Positions 1-10,033 of a stretch of DNA of 64,000 bases are shown here, one piece after another. The position numbers and the translations under genes are program-made. A model generated the notes under the pieces. The model was not told the DNA's origin. It saw only the letters and a program-made list of their open reading frames with translations, and did not search any database. The stretch's first letter is position 1. Each line of letters opens with the position of its first letter. Source of the DNA: Eutreptiella sp. 'Long Island Sound 2002' (lineage: Eukaryota; Euglenozoa; Euglenophyceae; Eutreptiales; Eutreptiaceae); NCBI GenBank assembly GCA_964036045.1, contig OZ038383.1, positions 89,747,514 to 89,811,513 of the forward strand. The letters are read 5' to 3'.

Positions 1-189
1 CTCTTGGACCAGTTTCGACCATTTTGCTCACTGTACTTTCAACTCTGTGCCAATAGTCTTGTGGACTTGTGCATCTTTTTCTGGAAGCCAAATTGTTGGA
101 ACAAGTGAGTTTACATTTTTTGATCATTTGTAACGCACATTGTTGGTTCAATATGTTGCTTTGTACTTGCACTATGTACGTCACACTTA

Positions 190-530
190 TGTTTGGAAGT
201 TACGTTTTTGGATCATTTTTGTGAACATGAATCGGTGGATCATTTCTTTTTTGGAACTTACATTTTTGGATCACATTTTTTCCACACAAATTGGCGGATC
301 ATTTCTTTTTTTGGAACTTAGCCAACCAAAAATGATCCAAAATTTTAAGTTTCAAAAAAGAAAGGATCCACCAACTTGTGTGGAAAAAATATGATCCAAA
401 AATGCAAGTTCCGAAAAAGAAATGATCCACCAATTTGTGTTCCTTTTTCTTTTTGGATTTTACATTTTTGCATCATTTTTTTTACACAAATTGGTGGATC
501 AATATGGTGCTTTGTACTTGCACTATGTGT
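190..530. repeat. AT-rich inverted and direct repeats
   Basis: A roughly 60-bp theme containing GGATCATTT, TTTTTGGAACTTA and ACACAAATTGG(C/T)GGATC occurs forward near 225-320, inverted near 327-440 and forward again near 460-515. The forward and inverted copies could fold into a long hairpin centred near 323. A separate theme (GCTTTGTACTTGCACTATGT) is repeated at about 158 and 510. No protein of interest is encoded. The remainder of 1-780 is low-complexity A/T-rich DNA with a short G-rich stretch near 625-680. Confidence 0.7.
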
Positions 531-786
531 TCCTGTTACTACCCGTTGGATCATCACATGTTTGCATTATGCATTATGCATAATGGATGGTCTGTTATAT
601 GGTGAATCATTTTGCTAGGGAGTGTGGGGGGGTTATGGGGTAGGTAATCCGTGATCCGCGGATTATTTGGGGGGGGTTGGTTCGGAGCCCCGCAGATCAG
701 TGATCCGCGAACTACCTACTCCACGTATGTTATAATATACGCACTCGTCTTTGATGTCATGCATCTTTTCGCTCTTGTGCCAACCA

Positions 787-802
787 TGTAACTACGAAGT
801 AA
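787..802 (+). repeat. Left terminal inverted repeat of element B
   Basis: TGTAACTACGAAGTAA, preceded by CA. Its first 13 bases match the terminus of element A at 11 positions, which supports a common transposase family. Confidence 0.85.
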
Positions 803-849
803 AGGCCCAAAGTGTTTCTTAGGTAAAAACCAGGTAAAAACCAGGTAAA

Positions 850-1080
850 ATGGCTAAAAAATCAATAACTTGCTTTGTGCGTGTTTGCTCGGGGGGTCAC
901 CGGTCACCTCAGAACCTCCAGCCGCGGCCAGCCGCAGTGAGAATCGCTCCTCTCTTATGATGTGTAACGGACACATTTGCATGCAAAGAGGCTGAAGCAT
1001 GGGTGAAAACGGAGGTGTTTTGCCACTTTTACGTCTCTCGCACCACAACACCACTATGTACACGCAATTATTGCTCCTTA
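850..1080. other. Left-end spacer of element B
   Basis: This lies between the left terminal repeat and the ACGCAAA-type cluster. It has a short direct repeat (AGGTAAAAACC, about 820-850). No gene is apparent. Confidence 0.5.
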
Positions 1081-1084
1081 CTGC

Positions 1085-1240
1085 CTTTTTACGCGCGGAA
1101 AAGGGTGTATTTGCGTGGTTACTATAAGTTCAGCTCGGACGCAAAAAAGGTCATTTACGCACGTAAAAGGGCTTATTTACTTGTCTCGTGAATTCTGTTG
1201 CGGACGCAAATTAGGCCTTTTGCGCACGCAAAATCCATGT
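1085..1240. repeat. Left subterminal ACGCAAA-type repeats (element B)
   Basis: Several degenerate copies of ACGCAAA / TTTACGCACG / TTTGCGCACGC lie just inside the left end of B. The same motif fills the other B spacers (10805-11035, 19258-19500, 21510-21625) but not those of element A. The cluster is followed by a pyrimidine tract and CTTAG (to about 1260), which looks like a 3' splice site before the gene at 1282. Transposase-binding or transcript-processing roles are possible; neither is shown. Confidence 0.65.
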
Positions 1241-1281
1241 AATTGCCTCTTTCACTCTTAGGGGCTTCTCTTTTATGGGAC

Positions 1282-2486
1282 ATGCCTGGCAAGAAGACTA
1301 GAGCCAAGGCCGCTGTCCAAGCCACCGGGGACCCGCAGCCACCGCCCAAGCCCGCACCTCCTCCCCGCACCACCCATGAGCCCACCCGGCAGGTTGTTGA
1401 TGAGTATGTGAAGGTGGTGGGTGTGGAAAATGTGGCGGGAGCTGGGATCCAGGTGTTGGATCTGCACTCTCGGTGAACGAGATTAAGGGGTTGCCGGCTA
1501 TCCCCGAGGATGTTTGCTCGGTGAGAGAGCGGCTGCAAAAATTGCAGCAGGAAAAAGGTGAATCCTTGAAATATTTGTTGAGAGTCAACCTGCAGGCCGG
1601 TCCAGTTGCTTTGACCAAGGGAGTTTTGAGCAATTTTTCTCTTGGCTCATACCACTGGCTGAGCCCTGCCCCAATGGGGATATTCCTGCAACTTAGCGTA
1701 GACACCTTAACGGCATTGTTTGCCATGATGCAACGTGTCCAAGGTCTCCAAAAGCAATGTGTGTCGGTGTACAATGAGCCGCATGCGGACCGGGAAAATG
1801 AGACCGGTAACCGACGGATGTGGTCAGACCCCGTCAAGGTGAAACATTGGGCAGAGCGCCTCGATACGGACACACACGTTTTTTTCCGGGAGTCCAAATT
1901 TCAGGACTGGTCGGCCTACGGAGCGATCCGGTCCGTGGGTCGGCGCGAGGCCTTGAAAGGACTGGCCATCCCTTATTTGACGCAGCTTACAATTTCTGTA
2001 ACGCAGGACGATTTTTTTGCGCTTGGCATGGGTTGCCCGTCGCCAGACATCGCAGTGAAATACCCTGTGTCTCGGCATCCGTTGCCGGATCCGCCCTCTA
2101 GGACCCCCGAGGAATGTGAGGCCACATGCTACCGTTTGGTGGAGGACATTCTGCCAGGGCACTTGGTGGATCAGTTATGTGCCGTGCATTTGGAGGGAGA
2201 GGAGAATTCGGAAGACGTTCTCCTCTCAGGGCCACAACCAAGGTCGTGGGCGCCGGTAGACCGCCCCGGGAAAGGTGAACAGGTGGCTTCCCTCGGAAAT
2301 CAAGTGGCGTTTGCTGCGCATTTTGGCAGACCTTTTCCCGGTGCTGGATGACCTAGTGGACCGGGAGCCCCGGTTGGTGGAACGGATGGACGCCCCCCCC
2401 TGGCGGGGCTACTAATGGCCGCACCGCGATTTCATGCTTACGTTGCGGGATGCCGCGGACACGATGGTGGTTTTCGTATCCCTGCA
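1282..2486 (+). pseudogene. Dioxygenase-like gene of element B, 5' part
   Basis: This is the N-terminal two thirds of a double-stranded beta-helix dioxygenase-like protein, a paralogue of the element A gene at 2828-4889. The proposed ATG begins MPGKK, matching MPGK in A, after similar 5' sequence. Shared landmarks are E-I-K-G-L-P near 1480, a hydrophobic strand near 1690, and W-L-P-S-E near 2282. The last segment reads P-P-W-R-G-Y, a TAA (2413-2415), W-P-H-R-D, where H2422 and D2428 form a candidate HxD iron-binding motif. Frameshifts near 1480 and 2270 are needed. The gene is interrupted at 2486 by element A and resumes at 10034. The Fe(II)/2OG assignment is by motif pattern only. Confidence 0.65.
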
Positions 2487-2504
2487 TGTACCTGCTAAGA
2501 TCTG
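2487..2504 (+). repeat. Left terminal inverted repeat of element A
   Basis: TGTACCTGCTAAGATCTG, preceded by CA. The mate at 10016-10033 differs by one base. Confidence 0.92.
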
Positions 2505-2515
2505 CCCCATTTTGT

Positions 2516-2725
2516 TCACATGTATGCGTACGCGTTACCGTACGCACTGTTTTTGTAACGCGCACGACCCAGCGAACCAGTGCGTACGCGTTGCGATCTC
2601 AGTGGGTACGCGTTGTGATCTGAGTGCGTACGCACTGGTATTTTGGCGCGTACGCGTTGGTATTTTAGCGCGTACGCACTCAGATTGCAACGCGTGCGCG
2701 CTGCCTATGGTGCCCGTACGCTGTC
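2516..2725. repeat. Left subterminal ACGCGTACGCGT cluster (A)
   Basis: About eight degenerate copies of a partly palindromic motif around CGTACGCGTTG, spaced roughly 20-30 bp. Equivalent clusters lie at 4898-5165, 7118-7375, 9578-9775 and 9972-10012, so the motif occupies both subtermini and each spacer between the A genes. Confidence 0.85.
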
Positions 2726-2790
2726 TGCAGTACTGGTGGTTGAATTGTGCTACTTTTGACGTGACAAAGAAAAACTTTTACTTTGCTTCA

Positions 2791-2811
2791 TGTCTGTTTT
2801 CCTTTCCTTAG
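2791..2811 (+). promoter_or_regulatory. Candidate 3' splice site before the first A gene
   Basis: A pyrimidine-rich run ends in CCTTAG, 16 bases before the ATG at 2828. The homologous position in B (about 1250-1260) has the same arrangement. Confidence 0.5.
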
Positions 2812-2827
2812 TGCTTTTCTGCACGAC

Positions 2828-4889
2828 ATGCCCGGCAAGGAAAACCGGCAAAGAAGAAGGTGGCGAGGAAAGGCTCCAGGCCTGCCGCCGAAGCCGGGGC
2901 CGTGGCAAAGAGGGCGCCGAGGACAAGTGTGGGTCAAGACGTGGTGGTGGGAGAGGAGGATTTTGAGGAGGAGGAGGAGGAGGAGGATGAGGTGGTGGCC
3001 GAAGGCAATAGGCCCGCCGAGATTGTGAAGCGGGCCTTGGAGGTTGGGGAGTTGGAGGAGGATGAAACGGTGGAGCGTTGGTTCACGGACACTCGTGAGG
3101 CAGGAGATCTTGCACACGGTGTTCATGGTGTTGTTGTTGTTCGTTTAACTTTGGGTGAGGAAGAAATTAAGGGTCTTCCGGAATTGCCAAGTTCATGGCA
3201 AGATGTTTTGCTTTTGGATGTGAATGCGCAAGCACTAGGTGTTATTGCTGTTGTTGATAGTCGTTCCGTTCTTGCATGGCCCAATGCCGATGCACTACCC
3301 CACACCCTTCTCCCTGCTGCTTTGTTTGAGTTTGTGGGTGAGCGTTTGCTCATGGTTTCCATTAGTTTGAGTTTTGGTGAGCGTGACGCACTTTTCACAA
3401 CCATGAATGGGTGCTTGCGTAAGAGAGTTGCCAAGACCCTTACCCACAAATATGCCGTGCTCAATGATGGTACCCTTTTCCCCCACCCCGTTGCCAGTAC
3501 CGTGGACAGCATTTGTTGCACGGACTCCTTTGTTCGGTACATGAGTTGTGCATCGGAGGAATGGAATGAGCATGGCCCCATTCAAGGCGTGCCCCCACCC
3601 CTTTCGGTAAAATACCACCCCGATTGCTCGACGCCATATGTGTATGCAGCCGCAACAGAAGGTTTTTGCAATGGGTTACGGTGCACCCACACCATTTTTT
3701 TGTGATATGCCGTTGCCCTCAAACCAGTTGCTTCCCGACGCACCCGTTGAAAATGTGCACGGGTTGGCACATGCCGGTTACTTCATTCAACGGCATTCGT
3801 TTGATGCCATTATTGGCGAAGCAATTTTAAACGTTGACATTGCCCCCCGGCATTGGGAGGTTATTACGTTGGAAGATGACACTTATGCAAGTGCCAACGT
3901 GATTCGGAAGCAAACAAAATGGTCGTTCAAATGGTTGCCCGAGGAGTTGCGCACGCAAGTGTTGGGTGTGGTGACGCGCATTGAGGGTGTTGAGTGGAGT
4001 GCGTTGAAACCCGTGGATCTGAAATTGTTGCATTGTACTCCATGCGACCCATGGGATGGGTATTAGTTGGTCCATTCGGATCACAACCTTATGGGTCCAC
4101 CTTGGATGAAGGATTGCATGCAAGTCTTTATTCCCTTGGACAATGTTCCTCCCGAGTGTGCTTTGCAAGTCGGTGTGGGTTCACATCAGGTTGGGCAACA
4201 TGAGTCCAATCGTTGGGATGTGTGTTCCATGGAATTGGGTGACATCCTTCTTTTAAAAGGTTGCACCTTTCATCGGCGGGTGGTGGGGAAAAGGGGCGCT
4301 ACACTTTGTTCATCCCGTTCGTCCCTTTGGAGCATGCTGCCACCATGTCAAAGGTGCATCTTGCTCGCCAATTGTATGCCCTTCCTCCTATGGTTCAATT
4401 TCTGAAAGATGCCAAAGGTGTTCCTATCCCTTGGGAATCTTTTACCCATTTGTCCGCTCCGTTGCTTGTTCGGCGACGGCAAGCTGTCCCCTATTGTGGT
4501 GACGTTGTGATTTTGGGCCATGGTGTGCAAGGTGCAACTTTCTTTTTCAATTGTTCCCTAGGCCCCGAGGAGCCACCATGTTCCTTGGCTCGGTTTCACC
4601 GTTGGTACCTCCCCAAGCCGAGTTTTGACGGCGGGACACGGTTCACGGTTGAGAAAGGTTCATTGGTGTTCACGCTTGCCACGTGTGGTTGACGTTGAGG
4701 CGGGATGAGGATGGGCCGGAATGGATGGAGTGGGCAGCCATGGGGCATGCCCTGCATGTGGCGGCCGCTAGTGTTGCGGAGGCAGTGGAGCGGAATTGGG
4801 TGGTGCAGCGGCCAACGGCGGGCGGCGGAATGGAGTACTCATGTGGGTGCATGCACCATTGCGATAATTATGGGGAGGTATGCATCTCT
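2828..4889 (+). pseudogene. Fe(II)/2OG dioxygenase-like gene of element A
   Basis: The start is MPGK, then after an early frameshift (about 2842) a basic then Glu-rich segment, then E-I-K-G-L-P (about 3166). The C-terminal half carries a jelly-roll dioxygenase pattern. H4073-S-D4079 is a candidate HxD motif, G-V-G-S-H follows near 4172, and F-H-R-R has a distal His at 4271, then a G-x-T-L-F-I-P-F-V strand. This resembles the phytanoyl-CoA-dioxygenase type of 2OG enzyme. A TAG (4064-4066) stands three codons before the HxD, exactly where the B paralogue has TAA. The tail ends in a Cys-rich motif (C-G-C-M-H-H-C ... C-I-S-C, about 4840-4890), also present in B. Frameshifts occur near 2842, 3660, 4300 and 4685. 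The substrate is unknown. Confidence 0.65.
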
Positions 4890-4897
4890 TGCGCATG

Positions 4898-5165
4898 TGA
4901 CACGTACGCACCGCGTACGTTTTGTGCACGTGCCTCGTACGCGTTACGTTTTTCGTGCGTACGTGTTAACTTGCCAACACGTACGCGTCGGCCAGACAAA
5001 TCGTACGTGTTGGGGTGACAACACGTACGCGTTGCCCGAGCGGTTCCTACGCGTTGGCGTACCAGCACGTACGTGTTGCCCAAGTAGATCGTACGCGCTA
5101 ATGTACCAACGCGTATGTGTTGTGTGCGCTGCCCACGCGTGCTATGTCACTGAGGTACGCATCTA
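4898..5165. repeat. ACGCGTACGCGT cluster between A genes
   Basis: More than ten degenerate copies of the A-specific motif. It is followed by a pyrimidine tract and TTGCAG (5199-5204), a strong candidate 3' splice site. A GAG|GTATGC donor-like site at about 4876 suggests the cluster may be intronic and that neighbouring ORFs could be exons of one gene. Confidence 0.75.
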
Positions 5166-5204
5166 GTGTCACCATTAACCTTCCTCTATGCTTTCCTCTT
5201 GCAG

Positions 5205-6449
5205 TTGAACGTCACCCCCTTCAAGTACAATGAGCGGCGCCCTTGGCCCTGTGAAGCACAAGTGCGCCCGACGCCTCCGGATGCGGGCCGGAAGGTGATG
5301 AAGCCGAAGTGGCTTCTTCAGAGCCCCCCAGGCGCTCCATTGGTGGCCACGGACCCTGAGTCGATAGGGACAATTCCAGGGCAACTGGTGCAGGTGAGTA
5401 AGGAGGAGGTGCTGGACAACGTCCATGTTGGGGATGCTGCCAAGTATAGTTTTTTTTATCAGGTTACATTGCAGGCAAAGGTAAAGGAAGACAGTGGTGC
5501 GGTCACATGGGCTGAGCCCATAATGGTCCGCTTTCCCATGTGGATGAAGGGGCATGCCGTTGGGAGGGACCCTGCAGCAATTTTTATTCGGGGGACTGTG
5601 TACCAGATTGAAGGTGACAGCCACAGTTACGTGCGGACATGGCGGGTGCAAGGAGGGCAGCTCAAGCAGGCCAAGCGTGTTCAGTGGTCAGGGGTGGCTG
5701 GTTACCTTCCAATCGCTGACGCTGCTGTTGTTGCACAGGTGGATGGGGCAATGGAGAGGTGGAAGCTTCTCCTTGCGGGGAAGGTTGGGGGGAAGAGGGA
5801 GACGGAGACGGGGGGGGGAGAGGAGGGCTACGACACCGACCAACCGCGGCACGGTTCTCGTATGTCCCGTGCCAAGAAACCAAAGCTTGGTGCCAAGGGG
5901 GGGCCCATACTCCCCCCAAAGCTCCCCCCCGCCTCCCCCTGAGCACCACTGCGTGAGCACCTCAAAGACACACAGGCGCAGCTAAACCCGCGAATTCAGT
6001 AACTTGAGAAGGTGCGCAAGCAGAGTGCGCAGGCAAAGAAAGCTGCAGAGGACATGCTGAGGGAAGAGCGTGTAAAGTGTGAGGAAGAGCGAAGAGAAAA
6101 GGACAGTGAGATTAGGGACTTAAGAGTGAAGCTGCAGGATGCCTCTGTGAGGGCAAGCAAGAAGGGCCCAGCCAGCCCTCGCCCTGGCGAGGGGGGGAAA
6201 GATGTGGAAGACCGGAGGAATTCTTTGTAGCTGGCAGCAATGGAAATCAGGGATGGCCTTGTCCAAGCCACCACATCCATTTGGGACCTGAGGGAATCAT
6301 TGCAAGATGCAAGAGGCAAGGAGTAGACACAAGGACAAAAGACTCTCTCTGCCCTTACAGCATTGAGGGACAAGTACACTGTGCAGAGTCTACAGTTAGG
6401 CAAGCCGGTGGGGCAGCCCGGTGGCAGTGGCAGTGGCGGTGGCAGTTGA
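5205..6449 (+). pseudogene. Coiled-coil protein of element A
   Basis: The frame is open from the splice-like acceptor at 5204. The N-terminal about 200 residues form a domain shared with B (11046-11700), most clearly around the Y-Q-I-E-G-D-S-H / L-K-Q-A-K-R-V segments at 5605-5690. A Pro/Gly-rich linker (5800-5940) precedes a strongly charged coiled coil rich in E, K and R (about 5946-6350). The C-terminus (L-R-D-K-Y, then a Gly/Ser-rich tail) aligns with the B copy. In-frame stops are TGA 5940, TAA 6000, TAG 6228, TAG 6324 and TGA 6447. The three UAR codons sit in coiled-coil sequence where Gln fits. A structural or DNA-organising role is a guess from the coiled coil. Confidence 0.6.
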
Positions 6450-7079
6450 CTCCCAGGGGCCGCGGCTCTCCACTCCTCTGACATATGTTTTTTGTTGGGG
6501 GGGTTGGACCGGGTGTGGCAGTCCAAGGACAGGTGGGGAGTACGATTGCGTTCCGCGTTGTTTGGGGTGGTGCGGCGTGGCAATGTCCGTGTGGCTGTTG
6601 CAACACGCACCTTCCCAAAGGTGTGCCGAGCCATCAACGCCTACGGGCGCGCACGGTTGCCATCGTGGTTCACTTGGACTGCCGTCCAAGTGAACCACGC
6701 TATTTTGCCTTCAAGCACTATGCCAGGGCACAAGCACCAGGACCACCTGCCCTTGAGTGCCATTGTGACTGTTGGTGATATTTCAGGTGGGGAGTTTTGT
6801 GTGGAAGAGGCTGGGCTCGTGTTCGCCACAAGGGGAACCCGCCCCTACACAATGGCATGTGTTGCAGGGCCAGAGGGCCATGACAGAGTGGATGAGGATG
6901 GGGTGGCATTGGATGCCCGGAATGGGGTTGTTTTTTGCAGTGGTGCTTTGCACATGCCAGCCCCGTGGTTTGGACAACGCTACGCACTGGTGTTTTTTAC
7001 CCAGGTCGGCCTCGGCAAGGTGTCGTGGGAGGACCTGGTGCTGCTGCGGAGTCTTGGGTTCAGGCTGTGTGCCGGGTAG
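6450..7079 (+). pseudogene. TET/JBP-like 2OG dioxygenase domain (element A)
   Basis: This continues in the same frame as the preceding coiled coil after TGA 6447 and has no upstream ATG of its own, so it may be a fused C-terminal domain. The core pattern is N-H-A (about 6690), then H6735-Q-D6741 (HxD), S-A-I-V-T-V-G-D, G-G-E-F (small-strand GG motif), and a distal H6951 in G-A-L-H-M-P-A-P. It ends with G-Q-R6978-Y-A-L-V-F-F-T, where the Arg would bind the 2OG carboxylate. This order is characteristic of the TET/JBP group of nucleic-acid-base dioxygenases. Those enzymes oxidise 5-methylcytosine or thymine in DNA and are known to be carried by some fungal transposons. All five key residues are present. 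No equivalent is seen in element B. Confidence 0.7.
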
Positions 7080-7117
7080 CATGTGCATGCATTGTGCATT
7101 GATGGGTGCAATGTGTG

Positions 7118-7375
7118 TCAACACGCGCGCGTTGTGGAAGGGGCGCGTACGCGCTGGGGTGCGTGGTGCGTACGCGTTACGGTGTTGCATCGTACACGTT
7201 GCTGTGTTGGCGCGTACACGCTAGGTTCATGACGCGTACGATTCGCTGTTCCGGCGCGTACGCGATGGGTTCATGAAACGTACGATTCGATGTTGTGGAA
7301 CGTACACATTAAAGATGAAACGCGTACGCGGCTCGTACGCGCAGACGTACGTGTTGAATGTTGCACTGGTGCCTA
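7118..7375. repeat. ACGCGTACGCGT cluster upstream of the A transposase
   Basis: Around ten degenerate copies of the A-specific motif. They are followed by C-runs, a pyrimidine tract and CCCTAG (to about 7431), then the ATG at 7460. Confidence 0.8.
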
Positions 7376-7459
7376 TACGTGTGAACCTTGTTGTGTCCAT
7401 GCCCCCCCCCCCCTTGTTGTCTTTCCCTAGGGTTCCCCCCCCCCCCCCACTCAGGGAAC

Positions 7460-9145
7460 ATGCCCCCGGTCAAGGAGTACCAACAGCCGGGAAGGAACAA
7501 AAGATGGGACCGGATGGCCCAACTGCAAACGGCAGTCACGGAAATTCTTGGTCCAACCTTGCAAGTGCAAGCTGGCGAAAACGTGAGCACCCTAATTTTG
7601 AAAGCGACGGATGGGCCCATGCCCCAAAACCAGATGTGGCATGCCGAGGCCCTCCTATGGGATTGCCGCAAAGAGGGCAAAAGCTGGCCGGCCCTACAGT
7701 ACTCCATCCCCACGTCCCGGATCAAATGCCCGAGTGAAGGACGAACTTAGTGCACCACCAGTAGTGGACTACAATGCAATGGACGGGGACCACACATTGC
7801 TGGGGGCCGGTACAAATTTGAGGGAGAAACTGGGACTCATGATGGCCGCCCGTAAGGGAAATTTGTACCCGGACCTCTGGGTACTCCTGTCTGTGGATGG
7901 TACACAACTACACAAGCGGCACTTCGAGCATTTTATGCTTGGAGTGCTTGGATCGGGCAACCCGCTTGGTAGCTGGTGCATTTTACACGGCTCTGAAAAA
8001 CGTGCTGTGCTACGATCGCTCACAAGGGTTAGCAAAATGGATGAGCAGGTGCAAGAGGCCCTGAACACAAAGTATGAGGTACAAGGGGGTTACATAGAAA
8101 AACCCCATATTTTCCTGGTTGCAGATGTCGTTGCACAACAGGCAATGGCAGGCATCAATAGATGGAACTGCACCAGTGTAGACCCAGTGTGTTGGGTATG
8201 TGGAAAATGCAGGGCACATTGCGATCCCGACTTTGGAAAGGGACTTTCACCCATTCTGTCACACTGGACCTGGTACGGGCAGGTGCTACGTAGCATTTTG
8301 CCCAAGTACAGGCCTCCCGACTATGCATTGCATGGGGTGACGCGTGTAACTCACAGTGGCCTTGATGGATGTTGGAGGGCTCTTGTACCGCACCATCGCT
8401 TCACGAAGAGGCGCGCTGTTGCATGGGTGCAGACCCATGTAAATCCTTGCAGGGTTGCCTCACACAGTGTTGCACCACAAGACATCGCAGGGCAGGGGGG
8501 TGAAAAACCATCACTCCGTTGTGAACAGAGCGTAGCAATTCTATTTGTTTCGACAAAGGCCTGGGGTCCCCTCATTGTAGAGCTGAACAATGAAGGTCTC
8601 TTGCAACATGTCGTGGAAGGGGGACACACATGGGCGCAAAATTTTGATTGGTGGTGGGACTGTTTGCACAAAAGTGCAACCATTGCCAAAAAGGAGGGGC
8701 TCTTAGGAGCCCAAGAACTTGACAACCTAAAAAATGTGCTACCCCAAATGGCAATGCATCACAAAAGGTGCCAATTGGGGCAAACCCTGTGGGTGCACCT
8801 TTGGGTTGACCACATGCTTGGGTTTGCTAAGCATGTAGTGGCATGCAGTGGCATGCCCTTGGGGCCTTTGCTGCCTTCAAGGCAGAAGAAAGGCACAAGA
8901 CTCTGAAAACAGAGATTCGGTTTATGAGCTTCAAGGCGGGGGCAAGGAAAGTAAAAGGGGGGGTACGGGGACGGAGAGGTAGACTGGTGAGGCAAGTTTT
9001 CGTGAAAGGGTGGAGGCAAGTTGTAAAAAATGATAATCTGGATTGGGGTTTGTTAAAGAGGGGATGGGATGTATGGGTGCGTGCATGGACACAACAACCA
9101 CACGTGAAGGAACACAAAACGTGTTGGAAGGCCAATGCGCCCTAG
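7460..9145 (+). pseudogene. Putative DDE-type transposase of element A
   Basis: Paralogue of the B gene at 19555-21276, aligned over nearly its full length. Candidate RNase-H-fold catalytic positions are D7896 in S-V-D-G-T and D8124 in V-A-D-V. They are followed by an inserted zinc-binding CxxC (C8190 and C8199), then L-H-G-V-T-R (about 8330). The C-terminal block is H-L-W-V-D-H-M followed by K-A-E-E-R-H-K-T-L-K-T-E. This D, D, CxxC, H..., E layout is typical of large eukaryotic transposases with a zinc insertion (hAT, KDZ, RAG/Transib), but I cannot place it in a named superfamily. Frameshifts near 7730 and 8870 break the frame. A TAG ends the last segment. Confidence 0.65.
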
Positions 9146-9369
9146 CAGTCTGTATGGTGTTTTAGCTCTTGTGTATGATATTTGATTGGGGATCCCATTG
9201 AAATGCTTTGGGCAAGTATACTTCGTCTTCAATGCACTGTGCATTCAACATGCTGTTCTGGTGCAGTACTGCTTTACGTGATGCTCTTTGCAAGGGTAGG
9301 GTGGTTCAGATTCCTGCAACGTTCGTTTGTGGATGAGTGGTTAAAAAAACCAAGGGCAGCTGGTGATCA

Positions 9370-9570
9370 CATTTGAATGCCTGTCTTCAGCGCCTGTATT
9401 TGTTGGTTGCGCCCCATGGGGTAAGCTTGTCCTCCACGTCCTTTGTGGGCCCCTGGTCTTGCGGTTCCTCTTCCTACGATGCAGACGCAGTGCGTATGAA
9501 AGGCTTTGAACCCAGGGTTCCGAAACGTAGGGAACATGCACATACCTCTAGACCAACCAGCTGCCATACC
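9370..9570. other. Non-coding block shared by elements A and B
   Basis: Two stretches recur in B at 19030-19235: GCCTGTCTTCAGCGCCTGT and a downstream segment with CATACCTCT. On the minus strand both copies contain a box resembling the internal B-box of RNA polymerase III genes (GGTTCAAAGCC here, GGTTCAAGCCC in B) and an A-box-like GGTCTAGAGGTA. No full tRNA fold is evident. In A the block follows the transposase gene; in B it precedes it. Confidence 0.4.
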
Positions 9571-9577
9571 ACGTAAC

Positions 9578-9775
9578 ACGTAGGCGGTGCGTAAGAACTA
9601 CGTACGCACCGGCAGATCAACACGTACGCGTCGGTAATCTAACGCGTACGCGCTGGTGAGCTGACGCGTACGTGTTAAGTTACTAACGCGTACGCGTCGA
9701 AACACCAACACGTACGCGCCACGCACCCAACGCGTACGTGTTGCACTTCCAACACGCACGTGTTAGAGGACAATC
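9578..9775. repeat. Right-side ACGCGTACGCGT cluster of element A
   Basis: Nine or so degenerate copies of the A motif between the transposase gene and the right end. A smaller group lies at 9972-10012, directly next to the terminal repeat. Confidence 0.85.
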
Positions 9776-10015
9776 TGAAAGCAAGGTTTTGGGAAATTCA
9801 GTACAGCTTTCGGGACACTCTGCGGAGGGAGAAAGCGACCTACGGTCGGCAATGTTTGCAGTGGCACCCAGTGGTACAGGGGAAGTGCAAAAAGGGGTTG
9901 GGTTGGGTAAGGTGATACCCCACACATGAATTTTCCATGAAAAATGATAAATTTCCAACAAAGAGAAAACCAGCGCGTACGCGTTGAGATTTCAACACGT
10001 ACGCGTCTATGCGAA

Positions 10016-10033
10016 CAGATCTTAGCAGTTACA
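10016..10033 (-). repeat. Right terminal inverted repeat of element A
   Basis: CAGATCTTAGCAGTTACA, followed by CA. Its reverse complement begins TGTAACTGCTAAG, close to the B terminus TGTAACTACGAAG. Confidence 0.92.

Larger units (their letters stand above)
2487..10033. mobile_element. Inner DNA transposon, element A (7.55 kb)
   Basis: The left end TGTACCTGCTAAGATCTG (2487-2504) matches the inverted right end (10016-10033) at 17 of 18 positions. CA flanks both sides (2485-2486 and 10034-10035). Removing 2487-10033 plus one CA joins ...F-V-S-L to Q-D-D-P-P-E in frame, matching the uninterrupted paralogue inside A (F-I-P-L-D-N-V-P-P-E). This defines the insertion to the base. Contents are a dioxygenase-like gene (2828-4889), a coiled-coil plus TET/JBP-like frame (5205-7079), and a transposase-like gene (7460-9145), separated by ACGCGTACGCGT-type clusters. 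All genes are on the plus strand and all carry frameshifts. Confidence 0.9.

Noticed and set aside
9480-9570. A minus-strand tRNA gene
   Set aside because: A- and B-box-like words are present, but acceptor and T-stem pairing do not form; kept only as a shared block.
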